From Terrirubrum flagellatum (GTDB taxonomy: Bacteria; Pseudomonadota; Alphaproteobacteria; Rhizobiales; Beijerinckiaceae), in contig NZ_CP091851.1 of NCBI RefSeq assembly GCF_022059845.1, positions 2,790,001 through 2,854,000 on the forward strand: DNA of 64,000 bases. Reading direction: 5' to 3'. Under the pieces are notes generated by a model. It did not search any database. It had not been told where the DNA came from and saw nothing but the letters and a program-made list of their open reading frames with translations. Every line of letters starts with the position of its first letter. The stretch's first letter is position 1. A program made the translations under genes and the position numbers. Below, one piece after another: positions 45,490 to 54,318 of this stretch.

Positions 45490-47013
45490 ATGGCCGAACT
45501 TACCGCTGAAATGATCCAGCGTGGGCCGGGAGCCGACCCGGAGCTGGCGAGGCGTAAGCGGGCCAATGTGCAGCAGCTCAGGTCAGTCCGCGAAAGGCTG
45601 ACCTCGTCGAGCGGGCTGCAACGCGCCTTCGATCGCGAACTCTTGCGCATGTTCGCGCGCCAGCGTTCGAGCGCGGCGCTGACCATGCTTCTGCTGGCGG
45701 GCGTGCTTGCCGTGCTCGGCGGCAACTGGATCGCGCCAGCGCCTGCCTTTATCTGGCTCTCCATCATGTGCGCCACCATGACGGTGTCGCTGATGCTCGG
45801 CCGACGCTTCCTCGAGACGGACGAGCAGGACGTCGACATCCGCGTCTGGCGAAGGCGTTTCGTCCTTGCCGAATTGTTGCAGGGCGTGAGCTGGGCGATC
45901 TTCATCGGCCTTCTCTACGGCGCGCCGGACCCTGCCGCCCGGATCTTCGTCTTCTTCGTCGTGCTGGTGGTCTCGGCCGCGACGGCGATGGTGTCGACCA
46001 GCATCGCCAATGTGATTCTCGCTGGCATCGGGCCAATGGCGCTGATTACGATCGCACGATGCTACCCTTTCACCGCCGTGAGCGACCTTGGCCTTGCGGT
46101 CGCCTGCCTCGCCGGCCAGGGCTATTTCGTCCTGCTCGCGCATCGGCAATACGCCAGCACGGTGCTCGGCCTTGAATATCAGTCGGAAAAGGACGCGCTG
46201 ATCGCCGAGCTCGAACAGGCCAAGGCGAATTCCGATGAGGCGAGGCGGCGCGCCGAGGAATCGAATATCGCGAAGTCCCAGTTCCTCGCCACGATGAGTC
46301 ACGAGCTGCGCACGCCGCTCAACGCCATTCTCGGATTCTCCGAGGTCATCAAGAACGAGCTGTTCGGGCCGATGCAGGTGCCCGCCTACAAGGAATACAT
46401 CCAGGACATCCATGCGAGCGGGCAGCATCTGCTCAATCTCATCAACGAGATTCTTGATCTGTCGCGCGTCGAGGCCGGACGTTACGAGCTGAAGGAAGAG
46501 CCGGTCGATCTCGCCTCGCTGGTCGAGGATTGCCAGCATATGCTCAATCTGCGCGCCAGGGCGCGCTCGATCAATGTGCGCGTGTCGGCGGAGCCCAATC
46601 TGCCGAAAGTCTGGGCGGACGAGCGCGCGATGCGTCAGGCCACGCTCAATCTGCTCTCGAACGCCATCAAGTTCACACCGCAGGGCGGCGACGTCGAACT
46701 CAAGGTCGGCTGGACCGCGAGCGGCGGGCAGTATCTGTCCGTCAGGGACAATGGCCCCGGCATTCCCACCGATGAAATCCCGATTGTCATGAGTTCGTTC
46801 GGGCGTGGATCATCGGCGTTGAAGAGCGCCGAGCAGGGCTCGGGCCTCGGTCTGCCGATCGTGAAAGGGCTCGTCGATCTACACGGCGGCACCTTCACGC
46901 TGCGCTCGAAACTGCGCGAAGGAACCGAAGTGCTGATCACGCTGCCGCCGCAGCGCGTGATGGATGCGCTCGCGCCCGTCACCGAAAACCGTGCGAGCCG
47001 GCGGGCGGCGTAG
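45490..47013 (+). CDS. membrane sensor histidine kinase, DivJ/PleC-like core
   Basis: 507 residues. Six hydrophobic segments (about 62-80, 86-104, 125-143, 150-170, 172-190, 198-218), a short coiled coil (QSEKDALIAELEQAKANSDE), then HisKA with FLATMSHELRTPLNAILGF (His271), and HATPase_c with NLLSNAIKFTP (Asn391), DNGPGIP and GSGLGLPIVKGL. The segment FGPMQVPAYKEYIQDIHASG is typical of the DivJ/PleC/PdhS cell-cycle kinases of this order. No PAS domain and no adjacent response regulator. The start may also be 45511 (MIQRG). Confidence 0.92.
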   Translation: MAELTAEMIQRGPGADPELARRKRANVQQLRSVRERLTSSSGLQRAFDRELLRMFARQRSSAALTMLLLAGVLAVLGGNWIAPAPAFIWLSIMCATMTVSLMLGRRFLETDEQDVDIRVWRRRFVLAELLQGVSWAIFIGLLYGAPDPAARIFVFFVVLVVSAATAMVSTSIANVILAGIGPMALITIARCYPFTAVSDLGLAVACLAGQGYFVLLAHRQYASTVLGLEYQSEKDALIAELEQAKANSDEARRRAEESNIAKSQFLATMSHELRTPLNAILGFSEVIKNELFGPMQVPAYKEYIQDIHASGQHLLNLINEILDLSRVEAGRYELKEEPVDLASLVEDCQHMLNLRARARSINVRVSAEPNLPKVWADERAMRQATLNLLSNAIKFTPQGGDVELKVGWTASGGQYLSVRDNGPGIPTDEIPIVMSSFGRGSSALKSAEQGSGLGLPIVKGLVDLHGGTFTLRSKLREGTEVLITLPPQRVMDALAPVTENRASRRAA

Positions 47014-47034
47014 CGCGGCTTCACAAAGAAAGAG

Positions 47035-47976
47035 TCAGTTCGCGGGCGGCTGCGGAACGGGCGTGGCGACAGGCTTTCCGCCAAGAAACAGCTCGATATT
47101 CTTTCTCATGAGCTGCGCGCCGAGCGACTGCACTTCGGGCGCTGCGCCGCCGACATGCGGCGTCAGCACCACATTCGGCAGGCTGCGCAACTCCGCGGGA
47201 ATATCGGGCTCGCCCTCGAACACGTCGAGCGCGGCGCCGGCGATCCCGCCCGAGGCGAGCGCCTCGATCAGCGCTTTCGTATCGACGACGCTGCCGCGCC
47301 CGACATTGACGAGAAACCCCTGCGGCCCAAGCGCTTTCAGCGCCGCCGCATCGATCATATGAAAAGTGCCCGCGCCGCCGGGCGCGGCCACGACCAGAAA
47401 ATCCGCGCCTGACGCTAACTCCACCGCCGTCGATTTGAATGTCCAGGGAAGCTCCGGTTTCGGCTTCGTCGCGAGATAGCTGACCTCCATCTCGAAACCT
47501 TCGGCGCGGCGCGCGACGCGCGTTCCGATGCCGCCCATGCCGACGATGCCGATCTTCTTGCCGCCCAGCATCGGCCTCGTCTTCATGGCGCCCCGCCATT
47601 CGCCCGCGACGGCGGAGGCGTGATAGGCGGGAATGTTGCGCACGATCGACAGCAACAGCGCAAAAGCATGGTCCGCGACCGCAGCGGCGTTGACGCCGGC
47701 GCCATGAGTGACGACGACACCGCGCCCCCGCGCCGCATCGAGATCGACCTTCTCGAAGCCCGTGCCGACGCAGCAGATCAGCCCGAGAGAAGGCAGAGCA
47801 TCCATCTCCTCGCGCGTGCAGCCCGCAGAGCCAGAGGTGATGAGAATACGCGCGCGTTTCAGAATGTCGGCGCCCGGAATCTCTCTCTTCAGATCGAAAT
47901 CATGAATCGCGAAATCGCGACCGAGATCGGCGCGAAAGACAGGCGCGTCGACCTTGATGAGGATGTCAGGCTTCAT
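47035..47976 (-). CDS. D-isomer specific 2-hydroxyacid dehydrogenase
   Basis: 313 residues. Nucleotide site KKIGIVGMGGIGTRVARRAE, catalytic Arg in NVGRGSVVDTKALIEAL, Glu in DVFEGEPDIPAEL and His in VVLTPHVGGAAPE. Resembles the glyoxylate/hydroxypyruvate reductase branch. Converges on the histidine kinase gene with 21 bp between stops; upstream cobT is 31 bp away in the same direction, so an operon is possible. Confidence 0.93.
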   Translation of the reverse strand: MKPDILIKVDAPVFRADLGRDFAIHDFDLKREIPGADILKRARILITSGSAGCTREEMDALPSLGLICCVGTGFEKVDLDAARGRGVVVTHGAGVNAAAVADHAFALLLSIVRNIPAYHASAVAGEWRGAMKTRPMLGGKKIGIVGMGGIGTRVARRAEGFEMEVSYLATKPKPELPWTFKSTAVELASGADFLVVAAPGGAGTFHMIDAAALKALGPQGFLVNVGRGSVVDTKALIEALASGGIAGAALDVFEGEPDIPAELRSLPNVVLTPHVGGAAPEVQSLGAQLMRKNIELFLGGKPVATPVPQPPAN

Positions 47977-48006
47977 CTCGTCCTCGCGCCGCGAATATTC
48001 GCGTCT

Positions 48007-49038
48007 CTAATGTTTGATTTCGCGCGACACCTGCGCCTGCTCGAAGGTCGCCATGTCGCGATGACAGGCGAGCGCGGCGCGCACCACGCCAGCGGCAAGC
48101 GCGGCGCCTGACCCTTCGCCAAGACGCATGCCGAGATCGAGCACCGGCTTGAGCCCGAGCCGCTCGAGAACTTCGCCATGCGCTCCTTCCGCCGATTGAT
48201 GGCCGGCCAGACAATGATCGAGCGCGCGCGGATTCTGCGCGTGCAGCACCGCCGCGGCGGCCGTCGCGACATAGCCGTCGATGATAACGGGAATGCGCTG
48301 CATGCGAGAAGCAAGGATCGCGCCCGCCATGGCGGCGATCTCGCGCCCGCCGACGCGGCGCAGCACTTCCAGCGGATCGCCAAGATGGTCCGCGTGAAAT
48401 GCGAGCGCGGCGGCGACGGCGTCGCGCTTGCGCGCGAGCCCGGCGTCGTCGACGCCGGCGCCGCGACCGATCCATTTCTCCGGCGGCCCGCCATAGAGCG
48501 CGGCGTAGATCGCGGCGGCGATCGTCGTATTGCCGATGCCCATCTCGCCAACGCAAAGAAGATCAGCGCCGCCGGCGATCGCCTCCATGCCGAACGCCAT
48601 GGTCGCGGCGCAGCCCGCCTCGTCGAGCGCCGCCGCCTGCGTGATGTCGGGCGTCGGCATGTCGAGCGCGAGGTCGAAGACCTTCAGCCCGAGATTGAAT
48701 GTGGCGCAGATCTGGTTGATGGCTGCACCGCCGGCGGAGAAGTTCTCCATCATCGCGCGCGTGACGCTTGAGGGATAGGCGGAGACGCCGCGCTCGACCA
48801 CGCCATGGTTGGCGGCGAAGATGCAGACGAGCGGCCGGTTGAGCGTCGGCTGGCCTTGCGACTGCCAGGCGGCGAGCCATTCCACGATCTCTTCCAGCCG
48901 GCCCAGGCTGCCGCGCGGCTTGGTCAGATCGGCGTCGCGCGCCCTGACCTGCGCCACGGCCTGCTCATCGGGGCCGGGCATCAGGGTGAACAGCCGGCGA
49001 ATGTCGTCGAAGGGCAGGCCGCTGGGCTGGGTGGTCAT
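48007..49038 (-). CDS. cobT: nicotinate-nucleotide--dimethylbenzimidazole phosphoribosyltransferase
   Basis: 343 residues; activates dimethylbenzimidazole as alpha-ribazole phosphate for the lower ligand of cobalamin. Signatures: TKPRGSLGRLEEIVEWLA, FAANHGVVERGVSAYPSSVT, NFSAGGAAINQI, GEMGIGNTTIAAAIYAAL and the catalytic Glu region near LEVLRRVGGREIAAMAGAIL. Divergent from cobS with 62 bp between starts, which makes the two lower-ligand steps adjacent. Confidence 0.96.
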   Translation of the reverse strand: MTTQPSGLPFDDIRRLFTLMPGPDEQAVAQVRARDADLTKPRGSLGRLEEIVEWLAAWQSQGQPTLNRPLVCIFAANHGVVERGVSAYPSSVTRAMMENFSAGGAAINQICATFNLGLKVFDLALDMPTPDITQAAALDEAGCAATMAFGMEAIAGGADLLCVGEMGIGNTTIAAAIYAALYGGPPEKWIGRGAGVDDAGLARKRDAVAAALAFHADHLGDPLEVLRRVGGREIAAMAGAILASRMQRIPVIIDGYVATAAAAVLHAQNPRALDHCLAGHQSAEGAHGEVLERLGLKPVLDLGMRLGEGSGAALAAGVVRAALACHRDMATFEQAQVSREIKH

Positions 49039-49100
49039 GGAGCGTTCCTGGCGGGCCGGACTGGCGCGTGTCGGACCCGCGACGTAGAACGCGGCCGACC

Positions 49101-49958
49101 ATGGATCAACCGACAGATCGACCGCCGCCTGCGGCGAATAGCGCCACGCCGACGGAGCGGCGCCCAGGCTTCGTCGTATCGATTGCGCAGACGATCCGGT
49201 TCTATTCGCGGCTGCCCGTCCCGCCCCTGCCCGGCGAAGGCGCTCCTCACGCGCCGCCCGACATCGCCCTGTTGCCGCGCGCCCTGCCCTTCGCCGCGCT
49301 GATCATTGCGGCGCCGGCTTGCGCGGCGATCTTCATCTCCGACTGGCTCGGATTTCCCGCCTTCATCAGCGCCGCTCTGACGATCGCCGTCGCCATGCTG
49401 ACCACGGGAGCGTTCCACGAGGACGGGCTCGCCGACGTGTGCGACGGGTTCGGCGGCGGCGCGACCGTCCCGCGCAAGCTCGAGATCATGAAGGACAGCC
49501 GCGTCGGAACCTACGGCGCGAGCGCCATCTGTCTTTCTATTCTGCTGCGCACGGCGGCTCTGGCCTCGTTGATCGAGACGCGGCCCACGCTTTCCGTCAT
49601 CGCGCTCGTGCTGGCGATTGCGGCGCTGTCGCGCGTCGCCGGCCTCCTGCCGCTTGCGATCCTTCCCGCCGCGCGCGCCGACGGCGCCTCCAGAGATGTG
49701 GGCCGGCCAGACTTCTTCCCGCTCGCAATCGGTTTCGCGCTGGCGTCAGCGCTGACGGGCGTCGCCTCCGCGCTCGTGGACTGGCCGGATTTTCTCGGCG
49801 TCGCGCTGATCCTTGTCGCGATCGCATCTGGCCTCGCAATGACGTTTATCGCGCGCCGCCAGATCGGCGGACAGACCGGAGACGTCGCCGGCGCCGCGCA
49901 GCAGATCGCCGAGATCGCCTGCTTGCTTGCTCTCCTCGCGACCGGCTTCGCGCGATGA
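49101..49958 (+). CDS. cobS: adenosylcobinamide-GDP ribazoletransferase
   Basis: 285-residue integral membrane enzyme joining adenosylcobinamide-GDP to alpha-ribazole. TIRFYSRLPVP is the family start, TTGAFHEDGLADVCDGFGGG holds the metal-binding acidic motif, and KDSRVGTYGASAICLSILL follows. About six membrane segments. ATG 49101 is chosen over a GTG eleven codons earlier because family members begin close to it. Shares its upstream region with cobT. Confidence 0.95.
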   Translation: MDQPTDRPPPAANSATPTERRPGFVVSIAQTIRFYSRLPVPPLPGEGAPHAPPDIALLPRALPFAALIIAAPACAAIFISDWLGFPAFISAALTIAVAMLTTGAFHEDGLADVCDGFGGGATVPRKLEIMKDSRVGTYGASAICLSILLRTAALASLIETRPTLSVIALVLAIAALSRVAGLLPLAILPAARADGASRDVGRPDFFPLAIGFALASALTGVASALVDWPDFLGVALILVAIASGLAMTFIARRQIGGQTGDVAGAAQQIAEIACLLALLATGFAR

Positions 49959-49971
49959 CAGCTCACTGACT

Positions 49972-50364
49972 ATGCCAGCCGGCGCTCCCTTTCTCTTTCT
50001 CGTCGCGGCGATGATCGTGCTCGTGTTCTTCGGCGACCGCGAGCGCATCGCGGGGTTGACGCCGCCCGAACTCGCCGCCGCCTCCGCAGTGCTGGCGCTG
50101 AGCATTCCCTTTCTTCAGCGCATCAAGGCCGAATATGGCGGGCGCTGGGGCAAAGGCATGCAGGCGCTGGCCTTCTGGCTCGGCGCGATCCTGCTCATCG
50201 TCGGATTGCACAGTTATCGGTTTGAGCTTTCGGCCATCGCCAATCGCGTCCTTGGCGCTCTCATGCCGGGCATGGCCGTCGCGACGCGGGATGGAGAAGT
50301 GACCATCACGCGCCTCGCGAGCTATCGCGTCGAAGGCGATCGGCTGATCCTGCGAAGCCGCTGA
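49972..50364 (+). CDS. membrane protein resembling the N-terminal half of TIGR02281 aspartic proteases, truncated
   Basis: 130 residues with three hydrophobic segments (about 4-20, 30-47, 61-77) and RIKAEYGGRWGKGMQALAFW. Then YRFELSAIANRVLGALMPG and DGEVTITRLASYRV. In the TIGR02281 retropepsin-like family this region leads into the GHF...VNG...FLVDTGAS protease domain; here the protein stops 15 residues later and dusA begins after 5 bp. Either the protease half was lost or this is a stand-alone membrane part. No clear Shine-Dalgarno. Confidence 0.65.
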   Translation: MPAGAPFLFLVAAMIVLVFFGDRERIAGLTPPELAAASAVLALSIPFLQRIKAEYGGRWGKGMQALAFWLGAILLIVGLHSYRFELSAIANRVLGALMPGMAVATRDGEVTITRLASYRVEGDRLILRSR

Positions 50365-50369
50365 GATGC

Positions 50370-51383
50370 TTACTCCGCGGCGCGGGCGAGCGACTCGCTA
50401 CGCCCGACGCAAGCGAGCGCGGCGCGCACGACATCGAGACCCGCGCCGGGTTTCACGGCCTCCGTCGCCAGCGTGCGGCGAAAAGCGCGCGCGCCGGGAC
50501 GGCCCTGAAAGAGACCAAGAATGTGACGCGTGATCGCGCTCAAACGCTCGCCGCACGCCAGCTCGCGCGCGATGTAACCCATTAGCGCTTCGACGGTTTC
50601 GTGCTCGCCGGCTTGCGGCGCTTCGGCGCCGAAGAAGACGGGATCGACGTCGAGCATCAACCCCGGATTCTGATAGGCGGCGCGGCCGAGCATCACGCCA
50701 TCGAGCGCAACGCCACCGCGCGGCGCAAGCAGCTCACGCGCGTGAGCGATCGAGGCGATCCCGCCATTGATGATGACAGGCCAATCGCGATAGCGATCCT
50801 TCAGCCGAAAAACGATGTCGTAGTCGAGCGGCGGCACGTCGCGGTTCTCGCGCGGCGACAGGCCTTTCAGCCAAGCCTTGCGGGCATGGACGATCAGCGC
50901 GTCGGCGCCGGCGCGCGCGACGCTTTCGGCCATCGCGAACAAGGCTTCTTCAGGATCCTGTTCATCGACGCCGATGCGGCACTTCACCGTGACAGCAATT
51001 TTCACCGCCGCTTTCATCGCCGCGACGCAGTCGCCGACGAGCGCGGGTTCGCGCATCAGGCAGGCGCCGAAGCGACCGCTCTGCACGCGATCGGAGGGGC
51101 AGCCGCAATTCAGATCGATCTCGTCGTAACCGAAATCCTCGCCGATGCGCGCGCTGGCGGCGAGTTCCGCAGGCTCCGAACCGCCAAGCTGGAGCGCGAC
51201 AGGATGTTCGGCGGGATCGAAGCCCAGTAGCCGCTCGCGATCGCCATGGATCACCGCGCCCGTGGTCAGCATCTCCGTATAGAGCAGCGCCCGGCGCGAC
51301 ATCAGGCGATGGAAGAAGCGGCAATGCCGATCCGTCCAATCCATCATGGGCGCAACCGAGAATTTGTAATCTATCTTCTTCAT
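50370..51383 (-). CDS. dusA: tRNA-dihydrouridine synthase A
   Basis: 337-residue FMN enzyme reducing uridines 20/20a in the tRNA D-loop. FSVAPMMDWTDRHCRFFHRL, YTEMLTTGAVIHGDRERLL, EIDLNCGCPSDRVQSGRFGA (catalytic Cys in NCGCPS), VHARKAWLKGLSPRENRDVP and INGGI are DusA signatures. Upstream (51384-51625) is a 242-bp divergent region shared with the Mo-hydroxylase operon. Confidence 0.95.
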   Translation of the reverse strand: MKKIDYKFSVAPMMDWTDRHCRFFHRLMSRRALLYTEMLTTGAVIHGDRERLLGFDPAEHPVALQLGGSEPAELAASARIGEDFGYDEIDLNCGCPSDRVQSGRFGACLMREPALVGDCVAAMKAAVKIAVTVKCRIGVDEQDPEEALFAMAESVARAGADALIVHARKAWLKGLSPRENRDVPPLDYDIVFRLKDRYRDWPVIINGGIASIAHARELLAPRGGVALDGVMLGRAAYQNPGLMLDVDPVFFGAEAPQAGEHETVEALMGYIARELACGERLSAITRHILGLFQGRPGARAFRRTLATEAVKPGAGLDVVRAALACVGRSESLARAAE

Positions 51384-51625
51384 TTCCTTGTTCTTTTTGA
51401 CTTCTCCCGACGAGCCGCGCGACCATTTCGGGCGACCGCCAGGCGCGGCGTCCTATCAGACTTGGCGTCTCATATATAGCGCGCGCGAAGACCATGCCTC
51501 GCAAAGATGTGACGGCGCGAAGCTCCACGCCTCCGCTTCCCCGCTCTCCGGCGCCTGTCTTGCAGCACGAATTTCGGCTTTGATCATCCAATCCAGATTC
51601 CGCCCCAGGCCAGGAAGGAACAGCG

Positions 51626-52090
51626 ATGGCTGCTTTTCATCTGACCGTGAATGGCGTCGCCCGAACCGTCGAGGCGAGCGATCCCAACCAACCGCTGCTC
51701 TATGCGCTTCGCAACGCGCTCAATCTCAAGGGAGCGAAATTCGGATGCGGGCTCGGCCAGTGCGGCGCCTGCACCGTGATCATCGACGGCGAAGCCGTGC
51801 GCTCCTGTCAGACGCCGCTGTCGAGCGTGGGCGATCGTGCGGTGACCACGCTCGAAGGGCTTGGCTCACCTGAAAATCCGCATAGGGTGCAGGCCGCCTT
51901 CATCGAAGAGCAGGCGGCGCAGTGCGGCTATTGCGCCAACGGCATGATCATGACGAGCGCGGCATTGCTCGCGCGCAAGGCGAAGCCGGATGAGGCTGAG
52001 ATCAGAGAAGCGCTGGCCGCCAATCTCTGTCGATGCGGGACGCATGATCGCATCGTGCATGCCGTGCTGCGCGCGGCAGGGAGGGCGTAA
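51626..52090 (+). CDS. Mo-hydroxylase small subunit, two 2Fe-2S clusters
   Basis: 154 residues. N-terminal plant-type ferredoxin fold with CGLGQCGACTVIIDG (first cluster) and a helical domain with QCGYCANGMIMTSAALL and LAANLCRCGTHDRI (second cluster). Typical of IorA/aldehyde dehydrogenase small subunits. AGGAAGGAA precedes the ATG. The large subunit starts 2 bp after its stop. Confidence 0.95.
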   Translation: MAAFHLTVNGVARTVEASDPNQPLLYALRNALNLKGAKFGCGLGQCGACTVIIDGEAVRSCQTPLSSVGDRAVTTLEGLGSPENPHRVQAAFIEEQAAQCGYCANGMIMTSAALLARKAKPDEAEIREALAANLCRCGTHDRIVHAVLRAAGRA

Positions 52091-52092
52091 TC

Positions 52093-54309
52093 ATGACGAT
52101 CGTTCCTTCGCGCAGGCAATTCCTGAAGGCCAGCGGGGCGCTGCTGATGATCGGCGCCGCGCCGGCGGCGCGCGGCCAGATTGCGCGCGCAATCGATGAG
52201 GCGACGCGCGGCCGGCCACTCGCGACCAGCGAAGTCGACGCCTTCTTTGCAATCCATGGCGATGGATCGGTGACCTTGTTCAGCGGCAAGGTCGATCTCG
52301 GAACCGGATTGCGGATCGCCTACAGGCAGATCGTCGCGGAAGAGCTCGGCGTCGGCGTCGATCGCATTCATCTGGTCGAAGGCGACACGGCGCTGACGCC
52401 TAATCAGGGGCCGACTTCAGGCAGCACCGGCATCGCGCAAGGCGGCATGCAAATCCGTCGCGCCGCCGCGACCGCGCGCGCCGCGCTGATCGACATGGCC
52501 GCGCAGCGGCTTGGCGTTCCCGTCGCCGATCTCGACACGGAGAATGGCGAGATTCGCGCCCGGAACGGTGGCGCGAGCGTTGGTTTCGGCGCGCTGATCG
52601 GCGATCGCCGCTTCGCGCTCAAAGTCGATGCGAAAGCATCGCTGCGTAATCCTGCGACCTATCGCGTGGTCGGAAAACCCGTTCCGCGGCCGGACCTTCC
52701 CGCAAAACTCACGGGACGGCATGTCTATATCCACGATTTCGCGGTCGAAGGGATGCTGCATGGCCGGGTGGCGCGCCCGCCAAGCATTGGCGCCTCGCTC
52801 GCATCGGTTGATGAATCCTCGATCGCGCAGATTCCTCGCGCGCGCATCGTCCGCATCAAGGATTTCCTCGGAGTCGTCGCCGCGGACGAGTGGGATGCGG
52901 TTCGCGCGCTGGCGGCGCTGAAAGCAAAATGGAACGATGGTCCCGCTCTCATCGGCGATGCGGCCCTGCCTGAGTGGATGCGCTCGGCGGAAGCCGCGGC
53001 GGGCGATGAAACGCCTCTCAAGCGCGGCGACGTCGCCACCGCATTCGCGGGAAATCAGAAGCGGATCGAAGCGGCCTATTACTGGCCGATGCAATCGCAC
53101 GCCTCAATGGGGCCGTCCTGCGCCGTCGCCGACATGCGCAACGATGGCGCAACGATCTGGTGCGGCTCGCAAGGCACGCATCGATGGGCGCAAGCTTTCG
53201 CGAAGCTGCTCGGGCTGCCCGACGACAAGGTGCGCATGATCTATCTCGACGGCGCGGGTTGTTACGGCACCAACGGCCATGAGGACGCGGCGATGGACGC
53301 GGCGCTGCTGTCGCGCGCGGTCGGCCGGCCCGTGCGCGTGCAATGGTCGCGCGAAGACGAGCATGGCTGGGACCCGAAGGGACCGCCGCAATTGCTGCGC
53401 CTTGAGGCGTCGCTGTCGCCCGAAGGAAAAATCGAGGCGTGGCGCACGGAGATGTGGGTCACGAAGGCGACGGCCAATCTTCCGCACATCCCCCTGCTCG
53501 GGGCGGACGCGGCGGGAATACCGCAGCAGCAGGGATTCTCCACCGGCCTCGTCACCGGGAATGGCGACCCGCCCTACGACATGCCGAACATGGAGCTGCG
53601 CGTTCACTGGCTGAAGAGCGCGCCGTTGCGCACGTCCAATCTGAGGGCGCCGGGGAAGATCGGCAATGTCATGGCGGTCGAGGCGTTCATGGATGAACTC
53701 GCCTTCACCGCCGGCAAGGATCCGCTCGAATTCAGAATCGCCGCCATCAAAAATCCGCGCGGCCTCGAAGTTCTGCGCAAGGTCGGAGAGATGATGCGCT
53801 GGGAGCCGCGCGCCACGCCGCGCCGCGACGGCAAGGGACGCGGCGTCGCCTACACCCACTACAAGAACAACGAGACGCTTCTCGCCATGGGGATGGATGT
53901 CGAAGTCGATGCGAAGAGCGGCGTCATTCGCGTGCTGCGCGTCGCTTGCGCTCATGATTGCGGCCAGATCATCTCGCCCGACAATGTCCGCGCACAGGTC
54001 GAGGGCTGCATCCTCCAGACGATCAGCCGCGCGCTCTTCGAAGAAGTGAAGTTCGACGCCAAAGCCGTGACATCGACGGATTGGAGCTCCTATCCGATCC
54101 TGACAATGCCCGACGCGCCGAAGCTCGACATCGCTCTTATCGATCGGTCGACGGAACCGCCCATGGGCGCGGGAGAAGCCGCGGCGAGCCCGGTAGCGGC
54201 GGCCATCGCCAACGCGGTGTTCGATGCGACCGGCGCGCGCCTGCGATATGTTCCCTTCACGCCCGAGCGGGTGAAGCAGACGCTCGATAGCGTTCCGCGC
54301 GCGGGATGA
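52093..54309 (+). CDS. Mo-hydroxylase large subunit, IorB-like, Tat-exported
   Basis: 738 residues with a twin-arginine leader (SRRQFLKASGALLMIGAAPA) and the molybdopterin-binding fold of the isoquinoline 1-oxidoreductase beta type: SGKVDLGTGLRIAYRQIVAE, GSTGIAQGGMQIRRAA, GKPVPRPDLPAKLTGRHVYI, GAGCYGTNGHEDAAMDAALL and the active-site Glu in PPMGAGEAAASPVAAAIANA. Electrons probably pass to a c-type cytochrome, but none is encoded nearby. Substrate (aldehyde or N-heterocycle) cannot be told. moaA at 23.6 kb supports cofactor supply. Confidence 0.93.
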   Translation: MTIVPSRRQFLKASGALLMIGAAPAARGQIARAIDEATRGRPLATSEVDAFFAIHGDGSVTLFSGKVDLGTGLRIAYRQIVAEELGVGVDRIHLVEGDTALTPNQGPTSGSTGIAQGGMQIRRAAATARAALIDMAAQRLGVPVADLDTENGEIRARNGGASVGFGALIGDRRFALKVDAKASLRNPATYRVVGKPVPRPDLPAKLTGRHVYIHDFAVEGMLHGRVARPPSIGASLASVDESSIAQIPRARIVRIKDFLGVVAADEWDAVRALAALKAKWNDGPALIGDAALPEWMRSAEAAAGDETPLKRGDVATAFAGNQKRIEAAYYWPMQSHASMGPSCAVADMRNDGATIWCGSQGTHRWAQAFAKLLGLPDDKVRMIYLDGAGCYGTNGHEDAAMDAALLSRAVGRPVRVQWSREDEHGWDPKGPPQLLRLEASLSPEGKIEAWRTEMWVTKATANLPHIPLLGADAAGIPQQQGFSTGLVTGNGDPPYDMPNMELRVHWLKSAPLRTSNLRAPGKIGNVMAVEAFMDELAFTAGKDPLEFRIAAIKNPRGLEVLRKVGEMMRWEPRATPRRDGKGRGVAYTHYKNNETLLAMGMDVEVDAKSGVIRVLRVACAHDCGQIISPDNVRAQVEGCILQTISRALFEEVKFDAKAVTSTDWSSYPILTMPDAPKLDIALIDRSTEPPMGAGEAAASPVAAAIANAVFDATGARLRYVPFTPERVKQTLDSVPRAG

Positions 54310-54318
54310 GGGCGCGGA

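Noticed and set aside
49039-49100. Cobalamin riboswitch between cobT and cobS
   Set aside because: The 62-bp gap is far too short for the aptamer and lacks its B12-box.
51384-51625. Possible small gene between dusA and the Mo-hydroxylase
   Set aside because: No frame with ribosome site or plausible composition; treated as divergent promoter DNA.
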